This document shows positions 54,763 to 62,355 of a DNA stretch of 64,000 nucleotides, one piece after another. Within the stretch, counting starts at the first letter, position 1. Every line of letters begins with the position of its first letter. The DNA is taken from assembly GCA_030434245.1 (NCBI GenBank), contig JAUISX010000004.1:248001-312000 (forward strand). Direction: 5' to 3'. Origin of the DNA: Porphyromonadaceae bacterium W3.11 (GTDB taxonomy: Bacteria; Bacteroidota; Bacteroidia; Bacteroidales; Porphyromonadaceae). The position numbers were made by a program, and so were the translations under genes. The notes beneath the pieces were generated by a model. It made no database searches, was not told where the DNA came from, and worked only from the letters and a program-made list of their open reading frames with translations.

Positions 54763-55563
54763 ATGAATAAAGTAATGAGAACTCCAATTACCTATTATGG
54801 GGGCAAACAGACCATGCTCCCACACATCCTACCCCTTGTGCCTTCGCACGAGATTTATACCGAAGCCTTTTGCGGAGGTGCGGCACTCTTCTTTGCTAAG
54901 GAGCCAGTGCGAGCTGAGATTATCAATGACCTGAACCTTGAGCTGGTGAACTTCTATAATGTCGTACAGTGCGACTATGAGAGTTTGAAGGAACTCATTG
55001 ATAGTACACTTCACTCCAGAGATGTTCATGCCCATGCTCGGCATATCCTGCAGTACCCTAGTTTCTTTATTCCTGTAGAGCGAGCTTGGGCTGTGTGGGC
55101 TTGCTCTAAGATGGGATTTGCCAGCAAGCTAGATGGGAGCTTTGGCTACGACCGTCGTGGCACACAGACAAATAAGCTCCGCAATGCTAAGGATAACTTC
55201 ACTCATGAACTTTGTTACCGTCTGGAGCATGTGACAATTGAGAATCGAGATGCCTTGGAGGTCATTCAGACCTACGACACCCCAGAAGCCTTTCATTTTA
55301 TAGACCCTCCTTATGTCGGCACCAATTGCGGACACTATACCGATATGTTTGGTAGGCGAGAGCTGGGCGACCTGTTGGAGGTACTGAGTGGGGTACAAGG
55401 CAAGTTTATGTTGACCAACTTTCCAGATGATGATATCCAGCGGTACGTGCGTCAGCATGGGTGGCATATCCATAAAGTGGAGCGGACGATCTCCGCATCA
55501 CGTACACGAAGGCGAAAGCAAGAAGAGTGGATGGTGGTCAATTATGAGGTAGAAAACTCTTAA
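54763..55563 (+). CDS. Dam-like DNA N6-adenine methyltransferase (D12 class)
   Basis: This 266-residue enzyme transfers a methyl group from S-adenosylmethionine to adenine in DNA. It has the TPITYYGGKQTMLP N-terminal signature of the D12 class, the cofactor loop EAFCGGAALFF (34-44) and the catalytic DPPY (181-184, in HFIDPPYVGTN). It probably modifies phage DNA against host restriction or marks it for regulation. The target is not certain (GATC is common for this class). It stands just downstream of the folded non-coding segment and is followed by a terminator. No restriction partner is present. Confidence 0.93.
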   Translation: MNKVMRTPITYYGGKQTMLPHILPLVPSHEIYTEAFCGGAALFFAKEPVRAEIINDLNLELVNFYNVVQCDYESLKELIDSTLHSRDVHAHARHILQYPSFFIPVERAWAVWACSKMGFASKLDGSFGYDRRGTQTNKLRNAKDNFTHELCYRLEHVTIENRDALEVIQTYDTPEAFHFIDPPYVGTNCGHYTDMFGRRELGDLLEVLSGVQGKFMLTNFPDDDIQRYVRQHGWHIHKVERTISASRTRRRKQEEWMVVNYEVENS

Positions 55564-55593
55564 AAAGCAATGAAAAAGGGTTGAAGTGCAGAA

Positions 55594-55620
55594 ATCAGTA
55601 CCAAAATGGTACTGATTTTT
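55594..55620 (+). terminator. Rho-independent terminator, copy 2 of the identical pair
   Basis: The same ATCAGTACC/GGTACTGAT hairpin as at 48359-48386, followed by TTTTT, 30 bp after the methylase stop and 57 bp before the protease start. It separates the accessory block from the head genes. Confidence 0.85.
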
Positions 55621-55676
55621 GCTTTATGGGTCTGAACTCTACAACTTTGCCTTGTAATGTAATACGTAAATTGATT

Positions 55677-56630
55677 ATGGCAAAAGATAAACTACCAACC
55701 TTCGTGCTCCATGATGAAAGCGTGAACACACATGGCTTTCGGATGCTGACATCTGGAGCTGACCTCACGGAATTCATCAAAAATCCCGTGATGCTTCTTA
55801 ATCATGACGATTGGGACTTACCAATTGGCAAATGGGTCAATATCCGAGTGGAGGGGGACAGGATTCTTGCGGAGGCTGACTTTGATATGGCTGACGAGCA
55901 AGCCAAGGAGATTGCACGAAAGGTAGCTGATGGTTACATCCGTGCTTGCTCTATTGGAGCTTGGGCGATTGAGAGCTCCGATGACCCAAAGCTCATGCTT
56001 CCTGGTCAAAAGCTCTCCACCATCACCAAGTGGCAAGCTAGAGAAGCAAGTATCTGTCCTATCCCAGCGAACCATAACGCCCTCGCATTATATGATGCGT
56101 ATGGAGCAAAGATTAACATGGAGAGCGAGATCGACCTTGAGACTGTGATACAACTAATAGATAATCCAAACAATAAAAGTAACGCAATGAACAGAGAACT
56201 ACTTAATCTTCTATCCCTTAGCGACAATGCTACGGAGCAAGAAGTGACTAGAGCTGTTGAGAATCTCCAACTGGAGAAGAAAGAGCTGAACGACCAGCTG
56301 AATGCTATCCGAGAGGAAGAGAGAAAAGCCCAGCGAGAGGAAGCTACCGAGCTGATTAATAATGCTATTGCGAGTGGTCAGATTGATGCCTCGGCACGAG
56401 ATTCTATGCAGAAGCTATTCGATGCAGACCCCGAGTCCGCTAAGGTAATCCTCTCCGCACTACCCAAGCGACAGAGTATCGCTCGGCAACTCAACAAAGA
56501 CCATAGAAGCGATCCACTCCTTGAGAAGAGTTGGGACGAGCTTGACCGCTCAGGTGGTCTAGCGAAGCTTAGAGATAAGTACCCAGATCGCTATGAAGAG
56601 CTAAAGAAAGAGAAGTTTAACTTGAAGTAA
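55677..56630 (+). CDS. Phage prohead protease with scaffold-like C-terminus
   Basis: Starting at ATG 55677 (upstream in-frame starts lie within or just after the terminator), the protein has 317 residues. The N-terminal half resembles HK97-type prohead proteases, with the likely catalytic His43 (MLLNHDDWDLPIG) and Ser92 (RACSIGAW). The C-terminal half (about 165-300) is a charged coiled coil (VTRAVENLQLEKKELNDQL) fitting an internal scaffold that guides capsid assembly and is then digested. The fused protease-scaffold arrangement and the adjacent capsid gene match Mu-like head modules. Confidence 0.88.
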   Translation: MAKDKLPTFVLHDESVNTHGFRMLTSGADLTEFIKNPVMLLNHDDWDLPIGKWVNIRVEGDRILAEADFDMADEQAKEIARKVADGYIRACSIGAWAIESSDDPKLMLPGQKLSTITKWQAREASICPIPANHNALALYDAYGAKINMESEIDLETVIQLIDNPNNKSNAMNRELLNLLSLSDNATEQEVTRAVENLQLEKKELNDQLNAIREEERKAQREEATELINNAIASGQIDASARDSMQKLFDADPESAKVILSALPKRQSIARQLNKDHRSDPLLEKSWDELDRSGGLAKLRDKYPDRYEELKKEKFNLK

Positions 56631-56642
56631 CAAAAGAACGAT

Positions 56643-57515
56643 ATGGCACTACAAACAGAAATTTGGATAAATGACATTATCGAGGGACTATTTGCAGATA
56701 ATAGCTTTTTGAGTCGATCAGTAGACCACTCAGATTATGTAAAAGAACGGGTTGTTCATGTTCCAAATGCGGGGAAGTCGAGGGGAGTAAAGAAAAACCG
56801 CTCCTCATACCCAGCCGTTGTTGAACAACGGGAAGACATCGATCTTACTTATATGATAGATGAGTATACCACGGATCCAGTCCATATCACGGATAAGGAT
56901 AAGGTGGAGCTGTCGTATGATAAGCGGCAGAGCGTCATCCGTCAAGATAAGTCAGAACTACACGAGGAGGTAGCGAAAGGTATATTGGAAAACTGGGTTC
57001 CCAAGAAAGAGGCAGGACAGATGAATTTGATTGGAAGTAAGTTTACTCGCCAAGATCTGTCAGCCATCCGCAAGAAGTTTAACAAAGAAGGCGTGCCACA
57101 AAAGGGACGCTGTGTCCTTTTAGATCCAGATAGCGAGGGAGACCTCTTAGATAGTCTTACTGAGAGCCAGGCACAGGCTTATCACTCCGCTGTAGACGTT
57201 GAGCGTGGCGTCGTTGGCAAGATACTCGGTTTTGAAATTCTGACACCACGCCCAATGCCAACTGGAGTAAAGGCTCTTGCTTGGCATCCGAACTCCCTTT
57301 CTCGTGCTATGGGCGACGTTAAGGCATTTGACAATTCTAACGATGCCACCTATTATGGCGATGTTTTGTCGTTTTTGTTGCGTGCTGGTGGATCAATAAT
57401 TCGAGATGATGCAAAGGGAGTACTTGCACTTAAATCCGCGGGAGACTCTCTTGGTAATAGTGGCGAAAGTATTGATGCAACTGGGGGAAGTGATTCAGAA
57501 GATATTGGTTTATAG
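56643..57515 (+). CDS. Major capsid protein
   Basis: This 290-residue protein directly follows the protease/scaffold gene (12 bp), the canonical place for the major head protein. The start (MALQTEIWINDIIEGLFADNS), the VVHVPNAGKSRGVKKNRSSYP segment and the central domain (NLIGSKFTRQDLSAIRKKFN, CVLLDPDSEGDLLDSL) are those of capsid proteins in Bacteroidota Mu-like phages. A Gly/Ser-rich acidic tail (about 270-290) ends the protein. The HK97 fold is likely but inferred. Confidence 0.87.
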   Translation: MALQTEIWINDIIEGLFADNSFLSRSVDHSDYVKERVVHVPNAGKSRGVKKNRSSYPAVVEQREDIDLTYMIDEYTTDPVHITDKDKVELSYDKRQSVIRQDKSELHEEVAKGILENWVPKKEAGQMNLIGSKFTRQDLSAIRKKFNKEGVPQKGRCVLLDPDSEGDLLDSLTESQAQAYHSAVDVERGVVGKILGFEILTPRPMPTGVKALAWHPNSLSRAMGDVKAFDNSNDATYYGDVLSFLLRAGGSIIRDDAKGVLALKSAGDSLGNSGESIDATGGSDSEDIGL

Positions 57516-57517
57516 TT

Positions 57518-57931
57518 ATGAAACCACCTAGAGGCATACGAAATAATAATCCTGGTAACCTGCGAGTGAATCACGCCAATAAATGGCGTGGCAAAATCAC
57601 AGGCAGTGCCAAGAAGGATAAATCATTTGAGGAGTTTGAGACTCTTCATTATGGTTATAGAGCTCTCTTGATTCTTCTTTGCACCTATATCACACGTTAT
57701 AATCTCCGTACGCTTCGCCAGGTGCTCACTCGCTACGCACCTCCTAACGAGAATAATACAGAGAGATACATCACATCAGCTTCTACGCTTTCCGGTATCC
57801 CACTTGGGCAATACTTGAAAGCAAACGACAAGGAGAGAATCTGTAGGCTCGCCTATGCGATTAGTCGAGTAGAGAATGGAGTGTATGTTGGTACGATGAA
57901 CGATGTGTATACAGCTTGGGAAATGATATAA
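57518..57931 (+). CDS. Putative phage lytic/structural protein with RGIRNNNPGNLR motif
   Basis: This 137-residue protein begins with MKPPRGIRNNNPGNLRV, the hallmark of the small family labelled 'structural protein P5' or phage muramidase-like, which probably cleaves peptidoglycan. The rest (KSFEEFETLHYGYRAL, YAPPNENNTERYI, RLAYAISRVENG) fits the same family. It is followed by a membrane coiled-coil protein and a lipoprotein with a C-terminal membrane segment, so it is probably the endolysin of a lysis cassette placed right after the capsid gene. Confidence 0.8.
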   Translation: MKPPRGIRNNNPGNLRVNHANKWRGKITGSAKKDKSFEEFETLHYGYRALLILLCTYITRYNLRTLRQVLTRYAPPNENNTERYITSASTLSGIPLGQYLKANDKERICRLAYAISRVENGVYVGTMNDVYTAWEMI

Positions 57932-57934
57932 GAG

Positions 57935-58309
57935 ATGGAACTATTAGCAAGCATACTCACGCCACTAGTCACAGCTATTGCTGGCTGGCTGATTGGCAAG
58001 CGTAAACAAGACAACGAGTTTCTTGATGCTCAGCTGGCGTCTATCAATGCTCTTACTGAGAGCTATCACAGCACCATTGAGCGGTTTACAGGAACTCTGG
58101 AGAGGTTTGTTGAGGTGAGTCAAGAGAATGCCAATCTAAAGGGCGAGATGAAGACTCTTCGTGGTGAGATATCCTCTCTCAAAGGAGAGAATACTAAGCT
58201 TCGCAATCGAGTTAGAGCTCTTGAAAGACTCATTAAAGAAATGGAAGTTGATTTAGACTGTGAAGATGTTAAAGATGAACAAGCAGAAGGGACTGAAAGG
58301 GACGTATAA
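57935..58309 (+). CDS. Small membrane protein with coiled coil (holin or inner-membrane spanin candidate)
   Basis: This 124-residue protein has one N-terminal membrane segment (about 4-21, LASILTPLVTAIAGWLIG) followed by a basic stop-transfer (KRKQ) and a long periplasmic or cytoplasmic coiled coil (about 60-115, ENANLKGEMKTLRGEISSLKGENTKLRNRV). That matches either a one-helix holin or the inner-membrane part of a spanin pair. It lies 3 bp after the endolysin candidate and overlaps the next gene by 35 bp or so, as spanin genes often do. Confidence 0.72.
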   Translation: MELLASILTPLVTAIAGWLIGKRKQDNEFLDAQLASINALTESYHSTIERFTGTLERFVEVSQENANLKGEMKTLRGEISSLKGENTKLRNRVRALERLIKEMEVDLDCEDVKDEQAEGTERDV

Positions 58310-58739
58310 TCTACTAGTGGTACTCCTATTGCTACTCACTAGTTGTGGCATAAAGCGACCCATCATCCAGACGGTGCCGATTAAAGAGGTTACTACAGCC
58401 GAAGTAGAGACTTTGGAAATTCCGGCAGACTCGACTGAGCTTCGACTGCCAATCGAATGTCTCCCGAACGGTTTACCGAGGATTACTCAAACGGATAGTG
58501 CCACGCCTAGCAGTATTCGGCTGAATTGGTCGCTTAGAGACAATAACCTCAATCTTAAAGCCCTTGTACCACCCTCTCGGGTACAGTATCTAACACGCAC
58601 TATCACTCGAGAGGTGCCTGTAGAGGTGGTACAAGAGGTTAAGGTTAATCAGCTGTATTGGTGGCAAAAAGCTTTAATGGCAATCGGCTTAATTACCTGT
58701 TTATATGGAGTTGTAAAAATCATATTAAGAATAAGATAA
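58275..58739 (+). CDS. Lipoprotein with C-terminal membrane segment (unimolecular-spanin-like)
   Basis: From the ATG at 58275 (others at 58266 or GTG 58260) the protein of about 154 residues has a lipoprotein signal (LLVVLLLLLTSCG) and, near the C-terminus, a membrane segment (WWQKALMAIGLITCLYGVV) followed by basic residues. An outer-membrane lipid anchor at one end and an inner-membrane helix at the other is the topology of a u-spanin, which fuses the two membranes at lysis. The gene overlaps the preceding coiled-coil gene in a different frame. The middle part is proline-rich and beta-like. Confidence 0.7.
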   Translation: MNKQKGLKGTYNLLVVLLLLLTSCGIKRPIIQTVPIKEVTTAEVETLEIPADSTELRLPIECLPNGLPRITQTDSATPSSIRLNWSLRDNNLNLKALVPPSRVQYLTRTITREVPVEVVQEVKVNQLYWWQKALMAIGLITCLYGVVKIILRIR

Positions 58740-58741
58740 CT

Positions 58742-59254
58742 ATGGCAGAGAAGATAAGAGCAAAACGAAGAGTGAAGGAGGGCTACATTGGTGACCCTAT
58801 CACTAGTGAAACGGAACTAGGTACTGCGACCTTTGCAACCAAGCTTCCTTTAACCCTCAGAGATGACGAGCTGACCTTTAGTCAAGAAGACCCAGAGAAG
58901 GAGGAGGTCTATACTCACGAGATGGACAGTCCTGTATATACAGACTATGTGATGAAGCCTGTGGTGGTTAGTGGCACCTTCCTTGGCTTGACCGATGACC
59001 AAAAGAAGCTCCTCCTTGGTGGTGAGGTGAAGGACGGCAAGTATCTCCACAATTCTAGAATACCTATCCTTATGAAGAGTCTGAAGTGGATAGACCACGC
59101 AGGTAATTACATCATTTGTACCAATGTGTCTGGGTATGTAAAATACGAGCCAAGCATTGGTAAGAATGGACTGGAGCGATATCCGTTTAGGTTCACCTGT
59201 ATGGCTGGTTCACCCGATTGGGATGTGGACATCGTGGAAGGTCCAGGTGCATGA
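58742..59254 (+). CDS. Probable phage tail-tube/major tail protein
   Basis: The ATG at 58742 gives 170 residues; upstream in-frame starts overlap the spanin-like gene. The protein is beta-rich with no signal peptide (TFATKLPLTLRDDELTFSQ, PVYTDYVMKPVVVSGTFLGL, YPFRFTCMAGSPDWDVD). The size and place, just before the chaperone-like pair and in the same operon as tape measure, fit a tail-tube protein. The assignment rests on context; I did not recognise a definite family motif. It overlaps the next gene by 4 bp. Confidence 0.5.
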   Translation: MAEKIRAKRRVKEGYIGDPITSETELGTATFATKLPLTLRDDELTFSQEDPEKEEVYTHEMDSPVYTDYVMKPVVVSGTFLGLTDDQKKLLLGGEVKDGKYLHNSRIPILMKSLKWIDHAGNYIICTNVSGYVKYEPSIGKNGLERYPFRFTCMAGSPDWDVDIVEGPGA

Positions 59255-59709
59255 TGAAGGGAGCTAGAGAAGTGCCCCATAGGGCAATAGACTTAATGCT
59301 AGAGAGGGGCGTGAGGTTTCGACTTGCCGCCCCTCTTTGGCAAAGATGGCTCCAGCTAGACTGGGTAACAATTCAGCCTCCAAAAGTAGGGACGGTGTTC
59401 CTTATCTTACGAGAGATGATGCAATATGAGCTGGATGACCTCTCCTTGATTGTGTCTGAGAAGCCCACGGAAATGCAAGCTGAAGGAGTCGCAAGAGTTG
59501 TGGCAGTTGCTATTCTTGGCAAGGAAGCGACTGATGAGGAGAAGATGCAGAATCTAACTAACCGCTTAAATGAAGTAGCCTGGGATAGCCTTCTTGAGCT
59601 GTATAGTATCATTAATCAGATGCTTCAGATTGATTCTTTTCGGAATACTACCGCATCGCTCGGGGCAATAGCCATGAGTCTGATGAGGGTCAAGAGGAAG
59701 GGGAGTTAA
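59251..59709 (+). CDS. Tail assembly chaperone-like protein (G-type)
   Basis: The ATG at 59251 overlaps the stop of the preceding gene (ATGA), giving 152 residues. It is helical, with no recognised motif. A second frame (-1) is open from 59634 across its stop and continues for a further 70 codons, the classic arrangement of tail chaperones G and GT made by frameshifting. Such proteins coat the tape measure during tail assembly. The chaperone role is inferred from arrangement and position between tail tube and tape measure. Confidence 0.55.
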   Translation: MMKGAREVPHRAIDLMLERGVRFRLAAPLWQRWLQLDWVTIQPPKVGTVFLILREMMQYELDDLSLIVSEKPTEMQAEGVARVVAVAILGKEATDEEKMQNLTNRLNEVAWDSLLELYSIINQMLQIDSFRNTTASLGAIAMSLMRVKRKGS

Positions 59710-59744
59710 AAGGCAAGTCAAAAGGTCTTGATAGCCCCTTTGGA

Positions 59745-59921
59745 GTGATTGGCAAGATTAAAGCGGAACGAGGACTGACACATGAAGAACTACTATGGGG
59801 TGAGACTTGGGCAACGTTGATGTTGGAGTCCCTTGATCAGCCTTACTACGACCACAAAGCGACCGAGGAGGTAGAGGTGCAGGAGGGACTCAGCGGATTA
59901 CTAACTGAATTAAAGCGATAA
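59745..59921 (+). CDS. Tail chaperone extension (T-type), in the -1 frame
   Basis: The frame is open from 59634 to 59921. It has no ATG; a GTG at 59745 would give 58 residues if translated alone, otherwise it is reached by -1 frameshifting from the preceding gene. The product includes GLTHEELLWGETWATLMLES and DQPYYDHK, which resemble the short proteins after tail chaperones in Bacteroidota Mu-like phages. No canonical slippery heptamer was found in the possible shift window (59634-59706); T TCT TTT at its start is the nearest. It is 2 bp from the terminase small-subunit gene. Confidence 0.6.
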   Translation: MIGKIKAERGLTHEELLWGETWATLMLESLDQPYYDHKATEEVEVQEGLSGLLTELKR

Positions 59922-59923
59922 CC

Positions 59924-60376
59924 ATGAGTAACATGACAAACGAAAAGCGGAAAGAGTGGGCAAAGTTGCTCTTCACTAAAGAGCAAATGAGCCAAAAAGA
60001 CATTGCCGAGAAGGTCGGTGTGACCCCTCAAACTGTCAATCGGTGGGTCAAGAAGGAGAATTGGGAGACTCTAAGAGTATCGCTCTCTGTTACTCGTGAG
60101 GAACAGTTGAGACACCTCTATTCGCACCTAACAGAAATCAATGCGAACATCGCCAGTCGCCCAGAAGGTGAACGCTTCCCAAATGCGAAGGAGGCAGACA
60201 CCATCACGAAACTCTCTAGTTCTATTGATAAGCTAGAGCGAGAGAGTGGTATTGGAGAGGTAATTAGTGCCTTTAGTCAGCTGGTACGATGGTTAAGAGA
60301 TCGAAACCTAGAGGAGGCACAGCGGATTGCTCCAACCCTTGATGAATATGTTGCATACCGACTAAGAAATAACTAG
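59924..60376 (+). CDS. Terminase small subunit-like HTH protein
   Basis: This 150-residue protein has an N-terminal helix-turn-helix (about 21-48, MSQKDIAEKVGVTPQTVNRWV followed by KKENW) and a helical C-terminus, the usual form of the small terminase that recognises phage DNA and regulates the motor. It lies 4 bp before the large subunit gene, which supports the call. In Mu the corresponding gene is gp27. Confidence 0.82.
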   Translation: MSNMTNEKRKEWAKLLFTKEQMSQKDIAEKVGVTPQTVNRWVKKENWETLRVSLSVTREEQLRHLYSHLTEINANIASRPEGERFPNAKEADTITKLSSSIDKLERESGIGEVISAFSQLVRWLRDRNLEEAQRIAPTLDEYVAYRLRNN

Positions 60377-60380
60377 GCGT

Positions 60381-61922
60381 ATGGCTAAGAAGTTGAGAAG
60401 GTTACCACCCGATTTGCGTAGGGCAGAGGAAGAGTGGCAAGAGCTCATTACAGAGACCCTTGCCATGTCTCCTATCAACGCCAACGAAACGAACGATGAC
60501 AGGATTAAGAGAGTGGCGAAGCTCGAAAAAGAACCTGAAGAGTGGTTTAAGTATTACTTCCCAAACTATTGTACAGCACCTTCAGCTCCTTTCCATAGGA
60601 AAGCGACACAACGTATCGTCAAGCATCATCGGTGGTATGAGGTAAGAGCATGGAGTAGAGAGTTGGCAAAGTCATCCAGAAGTATGATGGAGATCATCTA
60701 CCTTGCTTTGCAGGGTGAGGTACATAATATCCTACTCGTGTCTACCTCTCTAGATCATGCGATTGACCTCCTCACACCATTTAGATTGCACCTAGAGTAC
60801 TCTCCACGTATTCGGCAGGACTATGGCGAGCAGGTAGGGGCTGTATGGAAAGATAAATACTTCAAGACGACAGGCAAGGTGTCCTTCAGAGCTCTCGGAG
60901 CTGGGCAGAGCCCTCGAGGTAAGCGTGAGGAGGCTTTTCGTCCCGACTTTATCCTTATCGATGATATCGATACGGACGAAGAGACACGTAATCCAGAGCG
61001 GATAAAGACGAAGTGGGCTTGGATTGAGAAAGCACTGATACCAACGCTATCGGTTAGTGGTCATTATCGCATTCTGTTTAACGGAAATATCATCGCACGT
61101 GACTGTATTATCACTAGGGCGATTGAGCGAGCTGACCATGTAGACATCATCAATATACGTGACGAAAATGGGAAGAGTACATGGGCAGAAAAGAACTCAG
61201 AGGAAGATATTGACCGCTTCCTCTCGAACCTATCAACATCCTCTATTCAGCAAGAGTATTTCAACAACCCAGTATCAGAAGGTGATGTGTTTCAGGAGAT
61301 GACTTGGGGGGCTTGCCCTCCTCTCCGAATGCTACCCTTTATTGTTGTCTATGGAGACCCCTCCCCAAGTAATAAGCGAGGTAAAGGAGCTTCCTTTAAG
61401 GCTCTTTTTGCGATTGGTTACATGGGTGGAAAATACTATGTCTACAAAGGCTTTTTACAGCAGACTACCAACGCTGAGTTCATTGGGTGGTACTACGACT
61501 TGAGAGAGGAGCTTGGAGACCAGACGATCGTCTATTACTTCGTGGAGAACAATAGCCTTCAGGATCCATTCTGGGAACAGGTACTCCAACCTCTTAACGT
61601 AGAGATGGGAGCGAAGCGAGGAGGGGTAGTGCCGATTAAGGCTGATGCACGTGCCAAGATGGATAAGTATGCACGTATAGAGGCAACGCTTGAGCCTCTC
61701 AACCGCCAAGGGAGGCTGATACTTAACGAAGCTGAACGAGGTAATCCCCACATGAAGAGACTTGAAGAGCAATTTTTAATGATTGCCCCCTCTCTTCCTG
61801 CACCAGCCGACGGTGCTGACTGTATTGAAGGAGGTGTTTGGCAGTTGAATAGGCAATTAACTAGCTATAATGCGAATGCCGTAGTTATCGGACAAAAGAG
61901 TGCTAACCCAAAGAGATATTAG
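60381..61922 (+). CDS. Terminase large subunit (Mu gp28-like)
   Basis: This 513-residue packaging motor has an adenine-binding N-terminal region, a Walker A-like RELAKSS (93-99), Walker B FILIDDID (190-197) and a C-terminal RNase-H-like nuclease domain starting near IVVYGDPSPS (about 320) with further acidic residues in YYFVENNSLQD. It cuts and packages phage DNA into the prohead. It follows the small subunit and overlaps the upstream part of the next frame. The gene lies after, not before, the capsid genes. Confidence 0.92.
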   Translation: MAKKLRRLPPDLRRAEEEWQELITETLAMSPINANETNDDRIKRVAKLEKEPEEWFKYYFPNYCTAPSAPFHRKATQRIVKHHRWYEVRAWSRELAKSSRSMMEIIYLALQGEVHNILLVSTSLDHAIDLLTPFRLHLEYSPRIRQDYGEQVGAVWKDKYFKTTGKVSFRALGAGQSPRGKREEAFRPDFILIDDIDTDEETRNPERIKTKWAWIEKALIPTLSVSGHYRILFNGNIIARDCIITRAIERADHVDIINIRDENGKSTWAEKNSEEDIDRFLSNLSTSSIQQEYFNNPVSEGDVFQEMTWGACPPLRMLPFIVVYGDPSPSNKRGKGASFKALFAIGYMGGKYYVYKGFLQQTTNAEFIGWYYDLREELGDQTIVYYFVENNSLQDPFWEQVLQPLNVEMGAKRGGVVPIKADARAKMDKYARIEATLEPLNRQGRLILNEAERGNPHMKRLEEQFLMIAPSLPAPADGADCIEGGVWQLNRQLTSYNANAVVIGQKSANPKRY

Positions 61923-61926
61923 AGAT

Positions 61927-62352
61927 ATGGCTTACTTAACAATTGAAGAACTAAAAACCCACCTCTACAAAGATAATATAGATGTCATTACAAGGGGTGA
62001 TGACACGATTGTAGTTTCTGCGATTGATAGTGCGATACAGGAAGCTAAGGGATATCTCGCCCACTATGACCGTGAAGCTATATTTGAGGCAACTGGTGGG
62101 GAGCGGAATGCCCACTTACACATCTTTGTCAAGGATATCGCCTCTTGGCACCTTGTGAATCTCTGCAATGCAGGCACTGACCTACAACTACGTGAAAGTA
62201 GATATTTGAGAGCCATCGATTGGCTCAAGGGTGTACAGGCTAATAAGGTGAATCCCGACTTGCCTATTGTAGATGAAGATGGAGACGGCAAGAGTGATTT
62301 GGCAGGAGAGTACCTATTCGGTAGCAATCCTAAACGTAAACAACACTTCTAA
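61927..62352 (+). CDS. Mu gp36-like (DUF1320-type) head-tail connector protein
   Basis: Starting at ATG 61927 (4 bp after the terminase stop), the protein has 141 residues. The pattern of N-terminal LTIEELKTHL, then ISAIQEAKGYLAHYD-like helix and DIASWHLVNLC fits the DUF1320/gp36 family of adaptor proteins at the head-tail joint. The C-terminus contains DEDGDGKSDLAG, which resembles a calcium-binding loop. It is followed after 3 bp by the tape-measure gene. Confidence 0.72.
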   Translation: MAYLTIEELKTHLYKDNIDVITRGDDTIVVSAIDSAIQEAKGYLAHYDREAIFEATGGERNAHLHIFVKDIASWHLVNLCNAGTDLQLRESRYLRAIDWLKGVQANKVNPDLPIVDEDGDGKSDLAGEYLFGSNPKRKQHF

Positions 62353-62355
62353 GAC

